Position numbers and translations under genes: made by a program. From an uncultured beta proteobacterium (lineage in GTDB: Bacteria; Pseudomonadota; Gammaproteobacteria; Burkholderiales; Burkholderiaceae_C), in NCBI GenBank assembly GCA_903870065.1, contig CAIQBN010000375.1, positions 1 to 45,495 on the forward strand: 45,495 nt of DNA, written 5' to 3'. This document shows positions 1 through 8,102 of this stretch, piece after piece; positions within the stretch are counted from its first letter, which is position 1, and each line of letters starts with the position of its first letter. The notes beneath the pieces are model-generated. The model saw only the letters and a program-made list of their open reading frames with translations, was not told where the DNA came from and made no database searches.

Positions 1-759
1 ACCCGTACTACTTTCGAGATCGCTGCCAACCGACTGTCGGCAGTCGTGATGAACTTGGACATAGCGCGCTCTTCTGCCTCCAAGGGCGAGACCTTGCTCG
101 ATACCATTGCCAAACTCAGAGCCATGGCGGCAGACATGTTCGTGGTGCGCCACGGAGAGTCGGGTGCACCCTACCTGATCGCGCAACATGTGGCGCCGCA
201 CGTGCATGTGATCAATGCCGGGGACGGACGCCATGCCCATCCCACACAGGGTTTGTTAGACATGTTCACGATCCGGCACTACAAAAGTGACTTCTCCAAT
301 TTGACAGTGGCAATCGTCGGCGATGTGCTGCATTCCCGCGTGGCACGCTCCGACATCCATGCGCTAACGACCCTGGGTTGTGCTGAAGTGCGTGTGGTTG
401 GCCCCAAGACACTGGTGCCGTCAGACATGGCGCAAATGGGGGTGCGGGTGTGCCACACCCTGGAAGAGGGCATCAAGGATTGCGATGTCATCATCATGCT
501 GCGACTGCAGAATGAGCGCATGAGCGGCGCGCTACTACCATCGATGCACGAATTCTTCAAGAGCTACGGACTCACCCCAGAAAAACTGCGGTTGGGCAAA
601 CCGGACGCCATCGTCATGCACCCAGGACCTATCAACCGTGGTGTCGAAATTGATTCTGCTGTGGTTGACGGTGCTCAAAGCGTAATCTTGCCGCAGGTCA
701 CGTTCGGCATCGCCGTGCGCATGGCCGTGATGAGCATCGTTGCTGGCAATGAGGCGTGA
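1..759 (+). CDS. pyrB: Aspartate carbamoyltransferase catalytic subunit, 3' part
   Basis: This gene makes N-carbamoyl-aspartate from carbamoyl phosphate and aspartate in cytoplasmic pyrimidine synthesis. The frame is open from base 1 ([12 protein letters not shown]...), so the start and roughly the first 60-70 residues lie outside the window; the track's start at base 46 is an internal methionine. Family motifs seen are TRTTFE (carbamoyl phosphate loop), RHGESG, HPTQ and MHPGPINRG. The pyrC' gene follows 56 bases downstream on the same strand, the layout of the pyrBC' operon known in Pseudomonas, where the two products form one complex. Identification is secure; only the 5' end is missing. 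Confidence 0.96.
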   Translation, partial: TRTTFEIAANRLSAVVMNLDIARSSASKGETLLDTIAKLRAMAADMFVVRHGESGAPYLIAQHVAPHVHVINAGDGRHAHPTQGLLDMFTIRHYKSDFSNLTVAIVGDVLHSRVARSDIHALTTLGCAEVRVVGPKTLVPSDMAQMGVRVCHTLEEGIKDCDVIIMLRLQNERMSGALLPSMHEFFKSYGLTPEKLRLGKPDAIVMHPGPINRGVEIDSAVVDGAQSVILPQVTFGIAVRMAVMSIVAGNEA

Positions 760-815
760 AGGGGTGACTGCCATGCAGGGCGATTTGCCAGCGCGATTTT
801 TGTGAAAGAACCACT

Positions 816-2108
816 ATGAAAACTCTGATCAAAGGTGGCCGGGTAGTCGATCCTGCCCGTGGCTATGATGAAAAAGCGGATGTAGCCCTCGTGGATGGTG
901 TAGTTGTAGCTATAAAAAGCATAGCAATTGATTTTGAACCGAATAACACTTTCGACGCGTCAAACTGTATTGTGATGCCTGGCTTGGTCGATTTGGCGGT
1001 GCGACTGCGTGAGCCGGGCCATGAACATGAAGGTATGTTGGCCTCTGAAATGGCGGCCGCGGTAGCCGGCGGTGTGACCAGCGTCGTTTGTCCGCCCGAC
1101 ACGGACCCCGTACTGGATGAAGCGGGTCTTGTGGAAATGCTGCGCCACCGCGCGTTGCAATTGCAGCAGGCGCGCCTGTATCCACTCGGGGCATTGACCC
1201 GCAATTTGGAAGGTGAAGTGCTGACCGAAATGTTGCACCTGACGCAGGCCGGTTGCATAGGCTTTAGTCAAGCGGAAGTTCCATTGGCCAATACGCAGGT
1301 CATGCTGCGGGCCCTTCAATACGCAAGCACCTTCGGTTACACCGTGTGGCTGCGTCCACAGGAGCTGTATCTGGGCAAGGGTGTGGCGGCCAGCGGTGCC
1401 TTGGCCACACGCATGGGCCTGAGCGGCGTACCCGTTGCAGCAGAAACAATTGCGCTGCACACCATCTTTGAATTAGTGCGAGCTACGCATGCACGTGTCC
1501 ACCTCTGCCGAATTAGCAGTGCCGCGGGTGTCGCGCTCGTGCGTCAAGCCAAGGCTGAAGGTTTGCCCATCACATGCGATGTGAGCATCAACTCCTTGCA
1601 TCTGACCGATGTGGATTTGGGCTACTTTGACAGTCGAATGCGCCTCAATCCACCCCTGCGCCAGCAGCGCGACCGTGATGCGTTGCAGGCTGCCTTGGCC
1701 GACGGCAGCATCGATGCACTGGTGTCCGACCATACGCCCGTGGACGAAGACGCGAAAGCCTTGCCGTTTGCCGAAAGCGAACCGGGCGCCACTGGTTTGG
1801 AGTTGTTGTTGAGTCTGACCTTGAAATGGGCAAGTGACAGTGGAATTGCCTTGGGGCAGGCCCTTGGCGCGGTCAGTAGTCGTCCAGCTACGGTGTTGGG
1901 AGCGGCAATTGGGCCGATGGCATCAAGCGCAGGCCGACTTGATGTAGGTTGTGTGGCTGACATCTGCGTTTTTGATCCGTCCGCTGCATGGATCGTCAAA
2001 CCGTCTGCATTGCGCAGTCAGGGACACCACACACCATTTAGCGGCTATGAGATGCTGGGTCGCGTGCGCGCAACTTTTGTTGGCGGACAGCCCGCTTATC
2101 TGGCCTGA
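816..2108 (+). CDS. pyrC': Dihydroorotase-like protein PyrC' (probably non-catalytic ATCase partner)
   Basis: This 430-aa amidohydrolase-fold protein is of the dihydroorotase type. The canonical metal-binding H-x-H before LREPG is replaced: residues 54-68 read MPGLVDLAVRLREPG, so both histidines are Ala61 and Arg63. The later SDHTP aspartate region is kept. In Pseudomonas the equivalent PyrC' has lost dihydroorotase activity and is needed for assembly of the PyrB dodecamer; by analogy this protein is structural and a separate active dihydroorotase should exist elsewhere. Codons about 23-37 are formed by a copy of the 43-bp dispersed element (883-925), read through in frame. The ATG at 816 has only a weak ribosome-binding site. 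Confidence 0.88.
   Translation: MKTLIKGGRVVDPARGYDEKADVALVDGVVVAIKSIAIDFEPNNTFDASNCIVMPGLVDLAVRLREPGHEHEGMLASEMAAAVAGGVTSVVCPPDTDPVLDEAGLVEMLRHRALQLQQARLYPLGALTRNLEGEVLTEMLHLTQAGCIGFSQAEVPLANTQVMLRALQYASTFGYTVWLRPQELYLGKGVAASGALATRMGLSGVPVAAETIALHTIFELVRATHARVHLCRISSAAGVALVRQAKAEGLPITCDVSINSLHLTDVDLGYFDSRMRLNPPLRQQRDRDALQAALADGSIDALVSDHTPVDEDAKALPFAESEPGATGLELLLSLTLKWASDSGIALGQALGAVSSRPATVLGAAIGPMASSAGRLDVGCVADICVFDPSAAWIVKPSALRSQGHHTPFSGYEMLGRVRATFVGGQPAYLA
883..925 (+). repeat. 43-bp dispersed palindromic element, copy 1 (inside pyrC')
   Basis: The copy fits TAGCCCTC-N18-GCTAT-N7-ATAGC exactly: TAGCCCTC at 883-890, GCTAT at 909-913, ATAGC at 921-925. It lies in the pyrC' reading frame and encodes ALVDGVVVAIKSIA. 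Seven other copies with identical spacing occur in the window. Confidence 0.85.
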
Positions 2109-2116
2109 GTTAAGGC

Positions 2117-2851
2117 ATGACCCGCATGCGTGCAAGTTGGCGGCTACTGCGCGTGGTGCTGCATATTATGGGTGGCATTTGGACCATCTGGACCGCCTTT
2201 CCTCGCCTGTCTCAGGAGCAACGGGAAGTCCAGGTGCAAGCCTGGGCGCTGAATATGCTTGTCAAGCTGGGCATCAAGATCGAAATAAGGGGCCAGGCCC
2301 CCTTGACCGGTCCCATGTTATTGGCCGCAAACCACATTTCATGGGCTGACATAGTGGTCATACATGCGACGCGCCATTGCCGTTTTGTCTCCAAAGACGA
2401 GGTGGGTCGATGGCCGCTGGTGTCTACTTTGGCCAATGCAGCGGGCACGCTCTACATCACAAGAGAGTCACGGCGTGACGCCATGCGGGTGGTGCATCAA
2501 ATGGCGCAATCTCTGCGAGATGGTGATGTATTGGCGATATTTCCCGAAGGAACGACTGGGGACGGTCAGAAGTTGCTGCCCTTTCATGCCAACTTGCTTC
2601 AGGCCGCGATCGCAGCCAATGCGCCGGTTCAGCCGGTAGCGCTGCAATTTGCAGATGCAGAAACGGGGCAAATCAGTTTTGCACCCTGCTACGTGGGTGA
2701 CGACAGCTTATGGCAATCACTGTGGCGCACTCTGTGCGCTAGCAATGTCAAGGCAGTGGTCAAGTTTGGAACGCCGGAGTTGCCAAAAGGCCGCGACCGG
2801 CGGACCTGGGCGGCCGATTTGCATGTCGCCATTGACACATTACGCGGCTAG
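2117..2851 (+). CDS. Lysophospholipid acyltransferase family protein (PlsC-like)
   Basis: This 244-aa membrane-associated acyltransferase probably transfers an acyl chain to a lysophospholipid or glycerol-phosphate type acceptor. It has the family's H-x4-D motif (HISWAD, residues 73-78) and the FPEGTT acceptor-binding motif near residues 142-147, with a hydrophobic N-terminal segment (LLRVVLHIMGGIWTIWTAF). It starts 8 bases after pyrC' and is probably the third gene of that transcript, an arrangement not obviously related to pyrimidine synthesis. Its stop overlaps the stop of the convergent ABC ATPase gene by 4 bases. The exact acyl acceptor cannot be read from the sequence. Confidence 0.85.
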   Translation: MTRMRASWRLLRVVLHIMGGIWTIWTAFPRLSQEQREVQVQAWALNMLVKLGIKIEIRGQAPLTGPMLLAANHISWADIVVIHATRHCRFVSKDEVGRWPLVSTLANAAGTLYITRESRRDAMRVVHQMAQSLRDGDVLAIFPEGTTGDGQKLLPFHANLLQAAIAANAPVQPVALQFADAETGQISFAPCYVGDDSLWQSLWRTLCASNVKAVVKFGTPELPKGRDRRTWAADLHVAIDTLRG

Positions 2852-3936
2852 CTTGGGTCCGCTGCACTCTCGGTATGGCGTTTGAAAGTCACCACATGGT
2901 CAACTTGGGGTCGAATTCCAATCCACTCACCTAGCCGGTGGTCATGGTGGCTGGGCACATGGGCTTGCACAATCTGGCCACCCGCCAGGCGCAGCGTATA
3001 AAGAAACTCGGCACCTCGAAAAGCCTTACGCAGGATTTCAGCTTTGACTGGCGCGTCGTCGTCGTGCACGATATCGTCCGCACGCAGCAATACATCACAA
3101 TGGCCCGATTCAAAGGCAGACGGCAAAGGACACTCCGCAATATTGCTTAGCTCACCCAGTGCGGTTTGGACGACTGTCTGGCCATCCACTTCCACCAGTG
3201 TGGCCGGCGCAAAAACACCATGCCCAATAAATTCAGCAACAAAGCGAGTCGCGGGACGGTGGTAGAGTGAATAGGCATCGTCCCACTGGTGCAAAGTGCC
3301 ATCGGACATGACGCCGATCATGTCACCGATGGCAAATGCTTCGAGCTGGTCATGCGTTACAAACAAGGCAGTCGCGCCCGCTGCTTTCAGAATGCCGCGT
3401 ACTTCGTGGGCCAATCGCTCGCGCAGGTCGACGTCCAGATTGGAGAAAGGCTCATCTAGCAACAGCAACTGGGGTTTGGGTGCCAAAGCGCGAGCCAGCG
3501 CCACGCGTTGTTGTTGCCCCCCCGACAGTTCGTGGGGATAACGCAAGGAGGTATCCGACAGCCCGACCCACGCCAATACTTCAGCAACTCGTTCAGTGCG
3601 CAGTGCACTGGGCATGTCGTGAATTCCGAATGCAACATTGCGTTCAACGTTCAGGTGCGGAAATAGCGCGTAGTCTTGAAAAACCATGCCGATGCGCCTT
3701 TGCTCCGCAGGTACGTGGCTTGTCGCACTGCTGACCGTGCGCCCACCCAGCTTGATGTCGCCACTACTGACGGGCTCCAGTCCAGCGACGGCGCGCAGCA
3801 AAGTGGTTTTGCCACAGCCCGACGGTCCGATCAAAACGCCGATGTCTCCGGCGCGAAGTCCAAACGACACATTTTGAACAGCCGCTTGCTCGGATCCGGT
3901 GTAGCGCACCTTGAGTTGGGAAACAGAGAGAAACAT
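2848..3936 (-). CDS. ABC transporter ATP-binding protein, iron(III)-type (FbpC-like)
   Basis: This 362-aa ATPase of an importer has Walker A GPSGCGKT (37-44), Q-loop FQDYALFPH, signature LSGGQQQ (137-143), Walker B LLLLDEP (157-163) and the H-loop VTHDQ. A C-terminal regulatory/TOBE-like region of about 130 residues follows. The FQDYALFPH and LSGGQQQRVALARAL sequences are those of the ferric-iron/polyamine type ATPases. The gene is divergent from a two-domain iron-type permease, 44 bases away, so the two likely form one transporter. No periplasmic binding protein gene is visible nearby. Specificity for ferric iron is inferred from the permease and the Fur-like site. Confidence 0.88.
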   Translation of the reverse strand: MFLSVSQLKVRYTGSEQAAVQNVSFGLRAGDIGVLIGPSGCGKTTLLRAVAGLEPVSSGDIKLGGRTVSSATSHVPAEQRRIGMVFQDYALFPHLNVERNVAFGIHDMPSALRTERVAEVLAWVGLSDTSLRYPHELSGGQQQRVALARALAPKPQLLLLDEPFSNLDVDLRERLAHEVRGILKAAGATALFVTHDQLEAFAIGDMIGVMSDGTLHQWDDAYSLYHRPATRFVAEFIGHGVFAPATLVEVDGQTVVQTALGELSNIAECPLPSAFESGHCDVLLRADDIVHDDDAPVKAEILRKAFRGAEFLYTLRLAGGQIVQAHVPSHHDHRLGEWIGIRPQVDHVVTFKRHTESAADPS

Positions 3937-3951
3937 GGTGCCGATTTTAGA

Positions 3952-3966
3952 TGACTACAATTCTCA
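3952..3966. promoter_or_regulatory. Fur-like box in the divergent iron-transporter promoter
   Basis: The sequence TGACTACAATTCTCA reads on the minus strand as TGAGAATTGTAGTCA. It resembles the 7-1-7 Fur core TGATAATNATTATCA, with the left half nearly perfect and the right half weaker. It lies in the 44-bp gap between the two divergent transporter genes, where one site could control both. Only the resemblance is visible; binding is inferred. Confidence 0.45.
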
Positions 3967-3980
3967 TTTAGTTTGGGCCG

Positions 3981-5627
3981 TTGGCCACCATGCCTCTTCT
4001 CTCTACCGTCAAGTCCCCGTCCCGCTGGTTTTTGTTGCTGTTGATCGGCGTATTGATGTCGCCTGTGCTGGCCGTGCTGGCATCGTGGCTACCGCTCAGC
4101 GACGCATCGGGGCAGGCGATGGCCATTTTGCGTGAAATGGGCAGCACGGTATTGCCCGAATATATGTGGACTACCGTCCAGCTTTGCCTGATGGTAACGT
4201 TTGGCGTGTCTGTCATAGGCCTCTCTACCGCAGTGGTGGTGACACTTTTTGACTTTCCCGGGCGGCGCGTATTTGAATGGGCGCTCTTGTTGCCGCTGGC
4301 AATGCCCGCGTATGTCGTTGCCTATGCATATACTGATTACCTGCAATTTGGTGGCCCATTGCAAACCATGGTGCGCACGATGTTTGGACTGCAAGGGCGT
4401 GTTTTTCCCGAAGTGAGAAATGTTGTGGGCGCGGCCTGGGTATTTACATTCACCCTCTACCCCTACGTATATTTGCTCGCGCGTACGGCGTTGGGCGAGC
4501 GAACCGTCCACCTCATGGAGGCGTCTCGCTTAATGGGAGCGCCACTGGGTCGGCGTCTGCGCATGGTGGCATTGCCGCTGGCGCGCCCGGCCGTTGCAGC
4601 GGGCGTTGCCCTGGCCCTGATGGAAACGCTGGCCGACTTTGGTGTGTCGAGTTATTTTGGTATTCAAACTTTCACTGCAGGCATCTACAAAGCATGGTTG
4701 GCTATGGACAATCGCATCGCGGCGTCACAGTTGGCGACGATGTTGCTGTTGTTGGTGGCCGTCCTGTTGGGGCTAGAAAGGCGGGCGCAAAGGAGAATGC
4801 GCTTTGCTGTGACCAAGGGCGCCCGCGCGGGGTCGTCCGATGCGCAGGCCGTGCGCTTGGATTGGCGCCAAGCCGCAGGCGCATGGTTTCTTTGTGTTAT
4901 TCCGGTTGTGATGGGTTTTGTGCTTCCAATACTTTTTATGCTGCGACCGCTTGCCTCCGAGGCCGCTGAAGTGCCCTGGGCACGATTTGGCGAATGGGCA
5001 TTCAACAGTGTGCGCTTGGGAGCGATCACGGCAGCGTTGGCGGTCGCCATTGCACTTGTGCTTTCCTTCAGCGTGCGGCGCAGTCCACACGGGTCAGTGC
5101 GTGCGGCCGCACAGCTCGCTGGCATTGGCTACGCGATCCCGGGTGCAGTGGTTGTTGTGGGCCTGTTGCTACCTGTTGCCTGGCTGCAGGACTTTGTCCC
5201 ACAAGCGCAAATTGCCTATGTTGTTACAGCAACCTCGGTTGGTATTGTTTGGGCCTACCTCGTGCGATTTTGTGCTGTTGCGCTGCAGTCTTTGCAAAGC
5301 GGGTATGCCAGATTGCCTATCAGTCTGGACGAATCTGCACGCATGCTCGGCGCATCGCCACTGCAGACGCTGGTGCGGGTGCACTGGCCATTGCTACGGC
5401 GGTCGGTCGCAGCAGCGGCTTTGCTTGTTTTTGTCGATGTCATGAAGGAACTGCCGGCCACACTTGTTTTGCGTCCATTTAACAGTGATACCTTGGCCGT
5501 AGTGGCCTACCAACTTGCACGCGACGAGCGCCTCGGGGAGGCCGCACTGCCGTGCTTGGTGCTTGTGCTGGTCGGCTTGTTTCCTGTCATGCTGTTGAGT
5601 CGTACTTTGCGTGGTAGTGGACGATAG
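3981..5627 (+). CDS. Iron(III)-type ABC transporter permease, fused two-domain (FbpB-like)
   Basis: This 548-aa inner-membrane permease has about 12 hydrophobic segments and two copies of the binding-protein-dependent transport fold. The first EAA-like loop is EASRLMGAPLGRRLRMVALPLARPA (residue about 175), the second DESARMLGASPLQTLVRVHWPLLRRS (about 450). This duplicated architecture and length are typical of ferric-iron permeases of the FbpB/SfuB type. It is divergent from its likely ATPase, so the operon seems split head to head. The alternative start ATG at 3990 (MPLLSTVKS) is equally possible. The solute-binding protein must be encoded elsewhere. Confidence 0.88.
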   Translation: MATMPLLSTVKSPSRWFLLLLIGVLMSPVLAVLASWLPLSDASGQAMAILREMGSTVLPEYMWTTVQLCLMVTFGVSVIGLSTAVVVTLFDFPGRRVFEWALLLPLAMPAYVVAYAYTDYLQFGGPLQTMVRTMFGLQGRVFPEVRNVVGAAWVFTFTLYPYVYLLARTALGERTVHLMEASRLMGAPLGRRLRMVALPLARPAVAAGVALALMETLADFGVSSYFGIQTFTAGIYKAWLAMDNRIAASQLATMLLLLVAVLLGLERRAQRRMRFAVTKGARAGSSDAQAVRLDWRQAAGAWFLCVIPVVMGFVLPILFMLRPLASEAAEVPWARFGEWAFNSVRLGAITAALAVAIALVLSFSVRRSPHGSVRAAAQLAGIGYAIPGAVVVVGLLLPVAWLQDFVPQAQIAYVVTATSVGIVWAYLVRFCAVALQSLQSGYARLPISLDESARMLGASPLQTLVRVHWPLLRRSVAAAALLVFVDVMKELPATLVLRPFNSDTLAVVAYQLARDERLGEAALPCLVLVLVGLFPVMLLSRTLRGSGR

Positions 5628-5932
5628 GCCCGCTCGGCTTTGGCAGCGGCGCCCTAAGCAAATGATTGGGAACTTGTTGGTGCGTTGCGGGGTAGCAATT
5701 CGGTGAATCTCAGCATCTCAAGGCGCGTTTGAAGTTCGCTTGATGTAGATCAGGGTAGCTTCAAAAACTCAATATAAGGGTTTGCCCTATGTTGCGTTGC
5801 AGCGTACAGTTTCATTGATGGTTAGTGCTAGTTGATGTTGCTGTGTTTTGTTCACCCGCGGTCACCTAGCCGCCACCGTGATGAAACGCGGTGGCCTATT
5901 TCAAAATTCACCATGACAACAAGGAAATCACC
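5628..5932. other. Intergenic region with regulatory elements upstream of bacteriohemerythrin
   Basis: This 305-bp stretch has no coding sequence I can support. It holds an FNR-like box (5740-5753), a possible -10 TATAAG at 5773-5778, the near-palindrome ATAAGGGTTTGCCCTAT (5774-5790), and a perfect 7-bp hairpin (GCCACCG 5872-5878 / CGGTGGC 5889-5895) just before the ribosome-binding site of the next gene. The long leader of about 150 bases suggests post-transcriptional as well as transcriptional control. Confidence 0.5.
5740..5753 (+). promoter_or_regulatory. FNR/ANR-like box upstream of bacteriohemerythrin
   Basis: TTGATGTAGATCAG matches the FNR consensus TTGAT-N4-ATCAA at 9 of 10 fixed bases. 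Its centre is about 27 bases before a TATAAG that could be a -10 hexamer, close to but not exactly the usual class II activator spacing. Oxygen-dependent control of an oxygen-binding protein would make sense; this is inference. Confidence 0.5.
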
Positions 5933-6454
5933 GTGACTACAGAAGCAGAGGTCAGGAAAACACCATTTGTGATCGAGTGGCGAGACGGATTCAAAATCGG
6001 CGTAGCTCAGGTAGATCAGGAGCATCGCCACTTGTTTACGCTTGTGCGTGCTCTCAATCTCGATTCCGTGGATCAGACGGTTGAGGAACTTCTGGATTAT
6101 GTGGTCACACATTTTTCCAATGAACAAGAACTGATGGAAAAGAGCGGATACCCTGCGTTTGAGCAGCATTTGAAATTACACGAAGAGTTTGCATCCCAGG
6201 TTGCCGACTTTTTGGGAAGTGGTGCTGTCTGGACGGAAGATCGCATTCAAGAGTTGCGTCGATTTTTGAACAAATGGCTGATCGGGCACATCATGACCCA
6301 TGATTTGCGCTTTGGAAAATGGTTTGCCAGCAAAGGGACACCAGTTGCCCCTCCCGCCAAACCAGAAGCGCACCAGACCGGCTTTTTCGCCCGCCTATTT
6401 GGCCCGAAAAAACACGGACAGTCTGTTCGGGACAATGCACATCGAACGCGTTGA
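5933..6454 (+). CDS. Bacteriohemerythrin
   Basis: This 173-aa cytoplasmic di-iron protein probably binds oxygen reversibly. All seven canonical ligands are visible: His31 (DQEH), His60 and Glu64 (HFSNE), His79 and His83 (HLKLH), His119 and Asp124 (HIMTHD). I chose the GTG at 5933 because AAGGA (5921-5925) sits 7 bases upstream; the track's GTG at 5891 falls inside a hairpin stem and adds an unrelated 14 residues. A basic tail after residue 135 (FFARLFGPKKHG) is not part of the fold. It stands alone, preceded by an FNR-like site. A role in oxygen delivery to respiratory or methane-type enzymes is known for some relatives, but no partner is encoded here. Confidence 0.9.
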   Translation: MTTEAEVRKTPFVIEWRDGFKIGVAQVDQEHRHLFTLVRALNLDSVDQTVEELLDYVVTHFSNEQELMEKSGYPAFEQHLKLHEEFASQVADFLGSGAVWTEDRIQELRRFLNKWLIGHIMTHDLRFGKWFASKGTPVAPPAKPEAHQTGFFARLFGPKKHGQSVRDNAHRTR

Positions 6455-6673
6455 GCGGGCAGGGTTGTCCTTGCATACCGATGTGACGGGCACCGTTGCA
6501 TTCGGTGCGCTTGAATGTGCCGCCAAAACTGAACCTGGCGGTTGACGGGAGTCGCAAATCAGGCTGTAACCCGCATGGAAACTAATTTTTGAATTTGTCG
6601 ACCGGCACACCATCATTCAAGATTGTGTCACTGCCTGGGGCGAGATTGTTATTGTTGGTAACCACAAACAAAA

Positions 6674-6694
6674 AACCCGGCCTTGGACCGGGTT
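6674..6694 (-). terminator. Intrinsic-terminator-like hairpin (minus strand)
   Basis: AACCCGG (6674-6680) pairs with CCGGGTT (6688-6694) around a 7-base loop. Read on the minus strand the stem is followed by TTTTTT and more T, the standard terminator form. No minus-strand gene ends just upstream except tRNA-Arg about 1.3 kb away. On the plus strand it follows bacteriohemerythrin but lacks a T-tract. Confidence 0.55.
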
Positions 6695-6696
6695 GT

Positions 6697-6744
6697 GTCC
6701 CTGAGTTCAGGGGACGCTTTGCGTCAGGCAATCGCCTGAGCAAA
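6697..6744. other. Two further stem-loops beside the terminator
   Basis: GTCCCTGA (6697-6704) pairs with TCAGGGGAC with one bulge. TCAGGC-AATC-GCCTGA follows, extended by TTTGC/GCAAA to about 11 pairs. With the hairpin at 6674 this gives three stems in 70 bases. They may be a small structured RNA or a repeat-type palindrome cluster; nothing decides between these. Confidence 0.4.
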
Positions 6745-7046
6745 TAATGAATTTTTCGGTGGAAATTTCTTTGCGAAAAATCAAAAAGTATGAACCTTTC
6801 AGGTCAATGCATTTTTTGCAGGTCACAACTCAGCTTCCCCAAAAGGCTCTGACAACCATCGCCGGTGCATCTTCGGCGGCATTGTCACCAGTAGCTGCGA
6901 GCAAAACCGTTTTTTCGCCCGATAGGTCAGGTGTTTCTGACTCAGTTTCACAGCGGGACAGGTTGTAGAACCAACAGTTCAATAATTGCCTGCGACCTCA
7001 CCGTCCTGCGGTTTCGACGCCTCAAACTGCTCAGGTCAATCATGCT

Positions 7047-7856
7047 TTGGACTCCAAATCCCGTGCCATACTTGCCCTCATGCGGCAATATCCGCTGGAC
7101 ATCTCTGCCACCTATTCCGAAGGCGGCATCAGTGCCACCGGGCGGCTGGACCTGCTTGCCACCCCGCAGGCCTCTACGCTGACAACATTGACCATTGTTA
7201 GCTCGACCAGTGTGCTGCTGGCCGGCGATTCGCTGGCATTGAAGGCCTTGGCTGTGTATGCGGACCAGTCACTCAAAACGGTAGCAGCGGTGTGGCAGGT
7301 TGACCATGAAGCGGTGCAAATCACCCAAAGCGGTGTGTTGACCGTGGGTAGTTTTACAGTGGACGGGCCGGTATTGGTGAGTGCCAGCTTTACCGAGGCA
7401 GGCATCACGACCGTTGCGGAGTTTCAAATGCAATTGCGGCAGGCAGCGTTTGCCTCGCCCTTGCAACTTGAGGTGGAGGCCACGGGTCCGCGCAACCGCT
7501 ATGGCCTCTCCGCGTGGGTGCGCCTGCCCGTCAACGCGCTACCCTTAAGCCGCAATGCAGTGTCGCCTGACGCCACCGGGCGTGGCGAATACAAGATGTA
7601 TGTCGTGGCCCTTGCCCCCGGCGGAGCGGGCCAGTCACTTGGTTTTGTGCTGAACCGCAACAAGGAATGGCAAGCCCTGAGTTCGCCGCTACCCGAGTAT
7701 TTGAGCGGCGTCGTGGATTCGCGGGACTATCTTGTCACCATTTTTGATCAGGTCGATAGCCGGTTAATTGCAGGAACAGCAATCTACATCGGTTTCGGAA
7801 CCAGTGATACTGAGATGCTGGCCCAGGGGCGCTATCGCATGCTGCAGGTGCTGTAA
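7047..7856 (+). CDS. Orphan fragment of a secreted/surface protein with Ig-like (Big_2-type) modules
   Basis: This 269-residue frame starts only at TTG (7047) or ATG (7080). Residues about 18-32 (ISATYSEGGISATGRL) look like the end of one bacterial Ig-like module. Residues about 45-140 look like a complete one (LTIVSSTSVLLAGDSLALKALAVYADQS...GVLTVGSFTVDGPVLVSASFTEAGIT). The C-terminal part ends FGTSDTEMLAQGRYRMLQVL. There is no signal peptide and no ribosome-binding site, so this is probably the surviving 3' end of a larger exported repeat protein whose 5' part is lost. It sits just beyond the 3' end of tRNA-Arg, a common integration point. It may be a pseudogene. Confidence 0.45.
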   Translation: MDSKSRAILALMRQYPLDISATYSEGGISATGRLDLLATPQASTLTTLTIVSSTSVLLAGDSLALKALAVYADQSLKTVAAVWQVDHEAVQITQSGVLTVGSFTVDGPVLVSASFTEAGITTVAEFQMQLRQAAFASPLQLEVEATGPRNRYGLSAWVRLPVNALPLSRNAVSPDATGRGEYKMYVVALAPGGAGQSLGFVLNRNKEWQALSSPLPEYLSGVVDSRDYLVTIFDQVDSRLIAGTAIYIGFGTSDTEMLAQGRYRMLQVL

Positions 7857-7991
7857 GACGGGTGCGCGTCCGAGTTAGAAATAGTCCAACTTCTTTTTTG
7901 CTGAACTGGCTAGGGTCATCTGGGTTTGGTTGGTACGGAGTTCAGCAATGGTTGGCTGTGTGTGCCATTGAGGCGCTTTGTTGGTAACGGG

Positions 7992-8066
7992 TGGTCCCGC
8001 TGACAGGAATCGAACCTGTATCTAGCACTTAGGAGGCACTCGTTCTATCCATTGAACTACAGCGAG
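7992..8066 (-). tRNA. tRNA-Arg (anticodon CCU)
   Basis: The minus strand folds as a complete tRNA. The acceptor stem CTCGCTG/CAGCGGG is followed by discriminator A and an encoded CCA. The D stem is GTTC/GAAC, the anticodon stem AGTGC/GTGCT holds loop CTCCTAA, and the T arm is ACAGG-TTCGATT-CCTGT. The anticodon CCT reads AGG. It stands alone, upstream of no tRNA cluster. Confidence 0.95.
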
Positions 8067-8102
8067 ACAGGCCGATATTGTAAGGGGCAGCTTACCGATG
8101 AA

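Larger units (their letters stand above)
6455..7046. other. Gene-poor stretch with clustered hairpins
   Basis: I see no credible gene in these 592 bases; the ORFs called here have no recognisable composition or motif. Three stem-loops lie together at 6674-6744. From 6969 a frame stays open into the Ig-like fragment that follows, but the sequence before codon 7080 does not look like a signal peptide. The stretch looks like decayed or acquired DNA between the bacteriohemerythrin gene and tRNA-Arg. Confidence 0.5.

Noticed and set aside
6747-6968. 73-aa plus-strand ORF
   Set aside because: No motif, no homology impression, low-complexity composition in a decayed region.
7898-7948. 10-bp inverted repeat as terminator of tRNA-Arg
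   Set aside because: Loop of 31 bases and the T-tract is on the wrong side for the minus strand.
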